DNA of 6,990 nt from Bacillota bacterium (GTDB taxonomy: Bacteria; Bacillota; Clostridia; Christensenellales; CAG-138): contig JAEZGQ010000185.1 of the NCBI GenBank assembly GCA_023416895.1, positions 1 to 6,990 of the forward strand, written 5' to 3'. The notes under the pieces are model-generated. The model saw only the letters and a list, made by a program, of their open reading frames with translations, had not been told where the DNA came from and made no database searches. Position numbers and translations under genes: made by a program. Shown here piece by piece: positions 6,245-6,990 of this stretch (its first letter is position 1; every line of letters starts with the position of its first letter).

Positions 6245-6294
6245 TCACAAAATGCGGCATCTCTTCTTTCACGGAAAAACAGACGGATGCCGCA
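6245..6294 (-). terminator. Likely terminator of the small-gene pair
   Basis: TGCGGCATC (6253-6261) pairs perfectly with GATGCCGCA (6286-6294). The 24 bases between can fold further (TCT with AGA, then a T-rich strand against GAAAGA around a short loop). Read on the minus strand it is followed by TTTTGTGAAT. It lies about 75 bases after the stop of the small gene ending at 6370 and upstream of the NlpC/P60 promoter. Confidence 0.5.
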
Positions 6295-6369
6295 AGCTTG
6301 CGCCGCCAAAGCATCATGGCAGTGCAAGTGCGTCATCCGCCCGCATTTTGTTGCAGCACGCTGGGCTTT

Positions 6370-6546
6370 TCAGCCGTCGCCGCGCAAAAGGTTTTCTGCG
6401 TAGTCCCTCAGACCGGAATATGTGTTTACGCTATTTGCGCGCGTACCGATTTGCTCACGCACATAGTCGGGCAGCTTTTCGTAGTAGGAGCGTGCCTCGT
6501 CGTTGGCGCGCATCAAATCGAAAACGCTTTTGTATTTTGGCTCCAT
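6370..6546 (-). CDS. Small hypothetical protein (58 aa)
   Basis: The product starts MEPKYKSVFDLMRANDEARS and continues with YYEKLPDYVREQI (about residues 22-34), ending SGLRDYAENLLRGDG. It is soluble and probably all-helical, with no signal peptide, no Cys and no membrane segment. The pattern of a conserved-looking Tyr-Leu-Pro core and DYAENL is the style of small uncharacterised clostridial proteins, but I cannot name a family. An earlier in-frame ATG (6552) overlaps the stop of the upstream small gene as ATGA. AAAGGG lies only 2 bases from that ATG but 8 from the ATG at 6546, so 6546 is preferred. It is almost certainly translationally coupled to the upstream gene. Confidence 0.7.
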   Translation of the reverse strand: MEPKYKSVFDLMRANDEARSYYEKLPDYVREQIGTRANSVNTYSGLRDYAENLLRGDG

Positions 6547-6548
6547 GC

Positions 6549-6680
6549 TCATGTCCCTTTCTCGCTTTTCGCGCGGTACGCAATCAAAACCACTGGTTCT
6601 CCTGCAAGCTCGCGAAGCGTTTGCTCCGTCCGCTGCACCAGTTCCACGCCCTCGGGTGTAAGGTTTGCAAAAGGTTCCAT
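6549..6680 (-). CDS. Very small hypothetical protein (43 aa)
   Basis: A 43-residue product starts MEPFANLTPEGVELVQRTEQ, contains the short strand-like stretch EPVVLIAYRAK and ends KSEKGT. It is supported by an excellent ribosome binding site (AAAGGAGGG, read on the minus strand at 6693-6685) about 6 bases before the ATG. It is also supported by tight coupling with the next gene, which starts just after its stop. The predicted form is one helix followed by one strand. No family is recognised. It is shorter than many annotation cut-offs and may be missed by gene callers. No convincing promoter lies upstream; the repeat at 6697-6724 ends just before its ribosome binding site. Confidence 0.6.
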   Translation of the reverse strand: MEPFANLTPEGVELVQRTEQTLRELAGEPVVLIAYRAKSEKGT

Positions 6681-6696
6681 CGTTTCCCTCCTTTGT

Positions 6697-6724
6697 TTAA
6701 GCATAGCGCGCCAATCCGAACACG
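6697..6724. repeat. Left arm of a 28-bp imperfect inverted repeat
   Basis: Read on the minus strand, this arm is CGTGTTCGGATTG, four variable-core bases, then GCTATGCTTAA. It matches the plus strand at 6946-6973 in 26 of 28 positions. The arm ends with TTAA next to the ribosome binding site of the 43-residue protein gene. Confidence 0.75.
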
Positions 6725-6945
6725 CCCATACGGCATAGTTTGGCCGCTTTCAGCGTTGTCGTCGGTAGGAATAGCGCCGCTATGCCGCCCTCCTCTGCCT
6801 TGAAACCGCCTCAAATTATGCTGTTTGGGTCGACAAAGCCACAAAAGCGTATGGCACGGCAGCGCGCGGCGAAGATGCGAAAGTGTAGCGGTGTCTACGG
6901 TGAGCGGCTTCAACAAAGCTATGGCGCGCCATACACATCTGTGGC

Positions 6946-6973
6946 CGTGTTCGGATTGACGTGCTATGCTTAA
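6946..6973. repeat. Right arm of a 28-bp imperfect inverted repeat
   Basis: The plus strand reads CGTGTTCGGATTG, then ACGT, then GCTATGCTTAA; the left arm has GCGC in the middle. The arms are separated by 221 bases. Inside the arms a weaker similarity continues (CATAG, a T-rich run and CCGCT on both sides), so the duplicated stretch may once have been about 60 bases long. Confidence 0.75.
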
Positions 6974-6990
6974 CGTTAGTATGTGCCCTT

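Larger units (their letters stand above)
6681..6990. other. Non-coding end region carrying an inverted repeat
   Basis: No reading frame here looks like a real gene: the open frames on both strands lack ribosome binding sites and recognisable motifs. The stretch holds the ribosome binding site of the small gene, the two repeat arms at 6697-6724 and 6946-6973, and the 12-bp palindrome ATGGCGCGCCAT at 6921-6932. No tRNA, riboswitch or known small RNA was recognised. The last 17 bases may be the beginning of the leader of a gene to the right. Confidence 0.5.

Noticed and set aside
6210..6803. Overlapping plus-strand frames of 146-197 residues
   Set aside because: Their products are Arg/Cys/Phe-rich without motifs, and they run antisense to two small genes that have good ribosome binding sites and a terminator.
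6725..6945. Possible tRNA or small RNA gene between the repeat arms
   Set aside because: No T-loop motif, no cloverleaf and no promoter-terminator pair could be found.

Overview
The window looks like chromosomal DNA from a fairly GC-rich member of the Bacillota, most likely a clostridial anaerobe. The reasons are a class B sortase, an MreB homologue, an NlpC/P60 hydrolase with two PGB1 repeats, strong AGGAGG ribosome binding sites, and SigA-type promoters with AT-rich boxes set in GC-rich spacers. The species cannot be named from the sequence. There is no tRNA, rRNA, CRISPR array or intact mobile element.

Layout. Bases 1-1221 (+) hold the 3' part of a guanine deaminase gene; its start lies before the window. 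Bases 1222-1539 are intergenic, with three hairpins (one a clear terminator) and a promoter. Bases 1540-2099 (+) are a broken, AT-rich peptidase S51 (peptidase E-like) gene whose catalytic middle has been lost and whose two halves lie in different frames. A terminator facing the other way separates it from an mreB-type gene (2181-3224, -). The mreB-type gene and a class B sortase gene (3517-4365, +) diverge from a 292-bp region in which each has a recognisable promoter. The sortase is followed by its own terminator and a small VOC-fold protein (4468-4833, +). A long-stem hairpin at 4881-4911 lies between this and the convergent NlpC/P60 gene (4952-6115, -). Next come two tiny, closely coupled minus-strand genes (6549-6680 and 6370-6546) of unknown function. 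The last 300 bases contain no convincing gene but carry a 28-bp inverted repeat (6697-6724 and 6946-6973).

Function. Three of the genes act at the cell envelope: the MreB-type protein organises wall synthesis along the cell, the sortase should act on exported proteins, and the NlpC/P60 protein should cut peptidoglycan peptides. Each has its own promoter or terminator, so this is a neighbourhood rather than an operon. The deaminase is purine catabolism and looks unrelated.

The most interesting points are the sortase, which combines a lipoprotein signal with an apparent lack of the conserved catalytic arginine; the terminal inverted repeat; and the two unassigned small proteins. No clearly new multi-gene system is visible.
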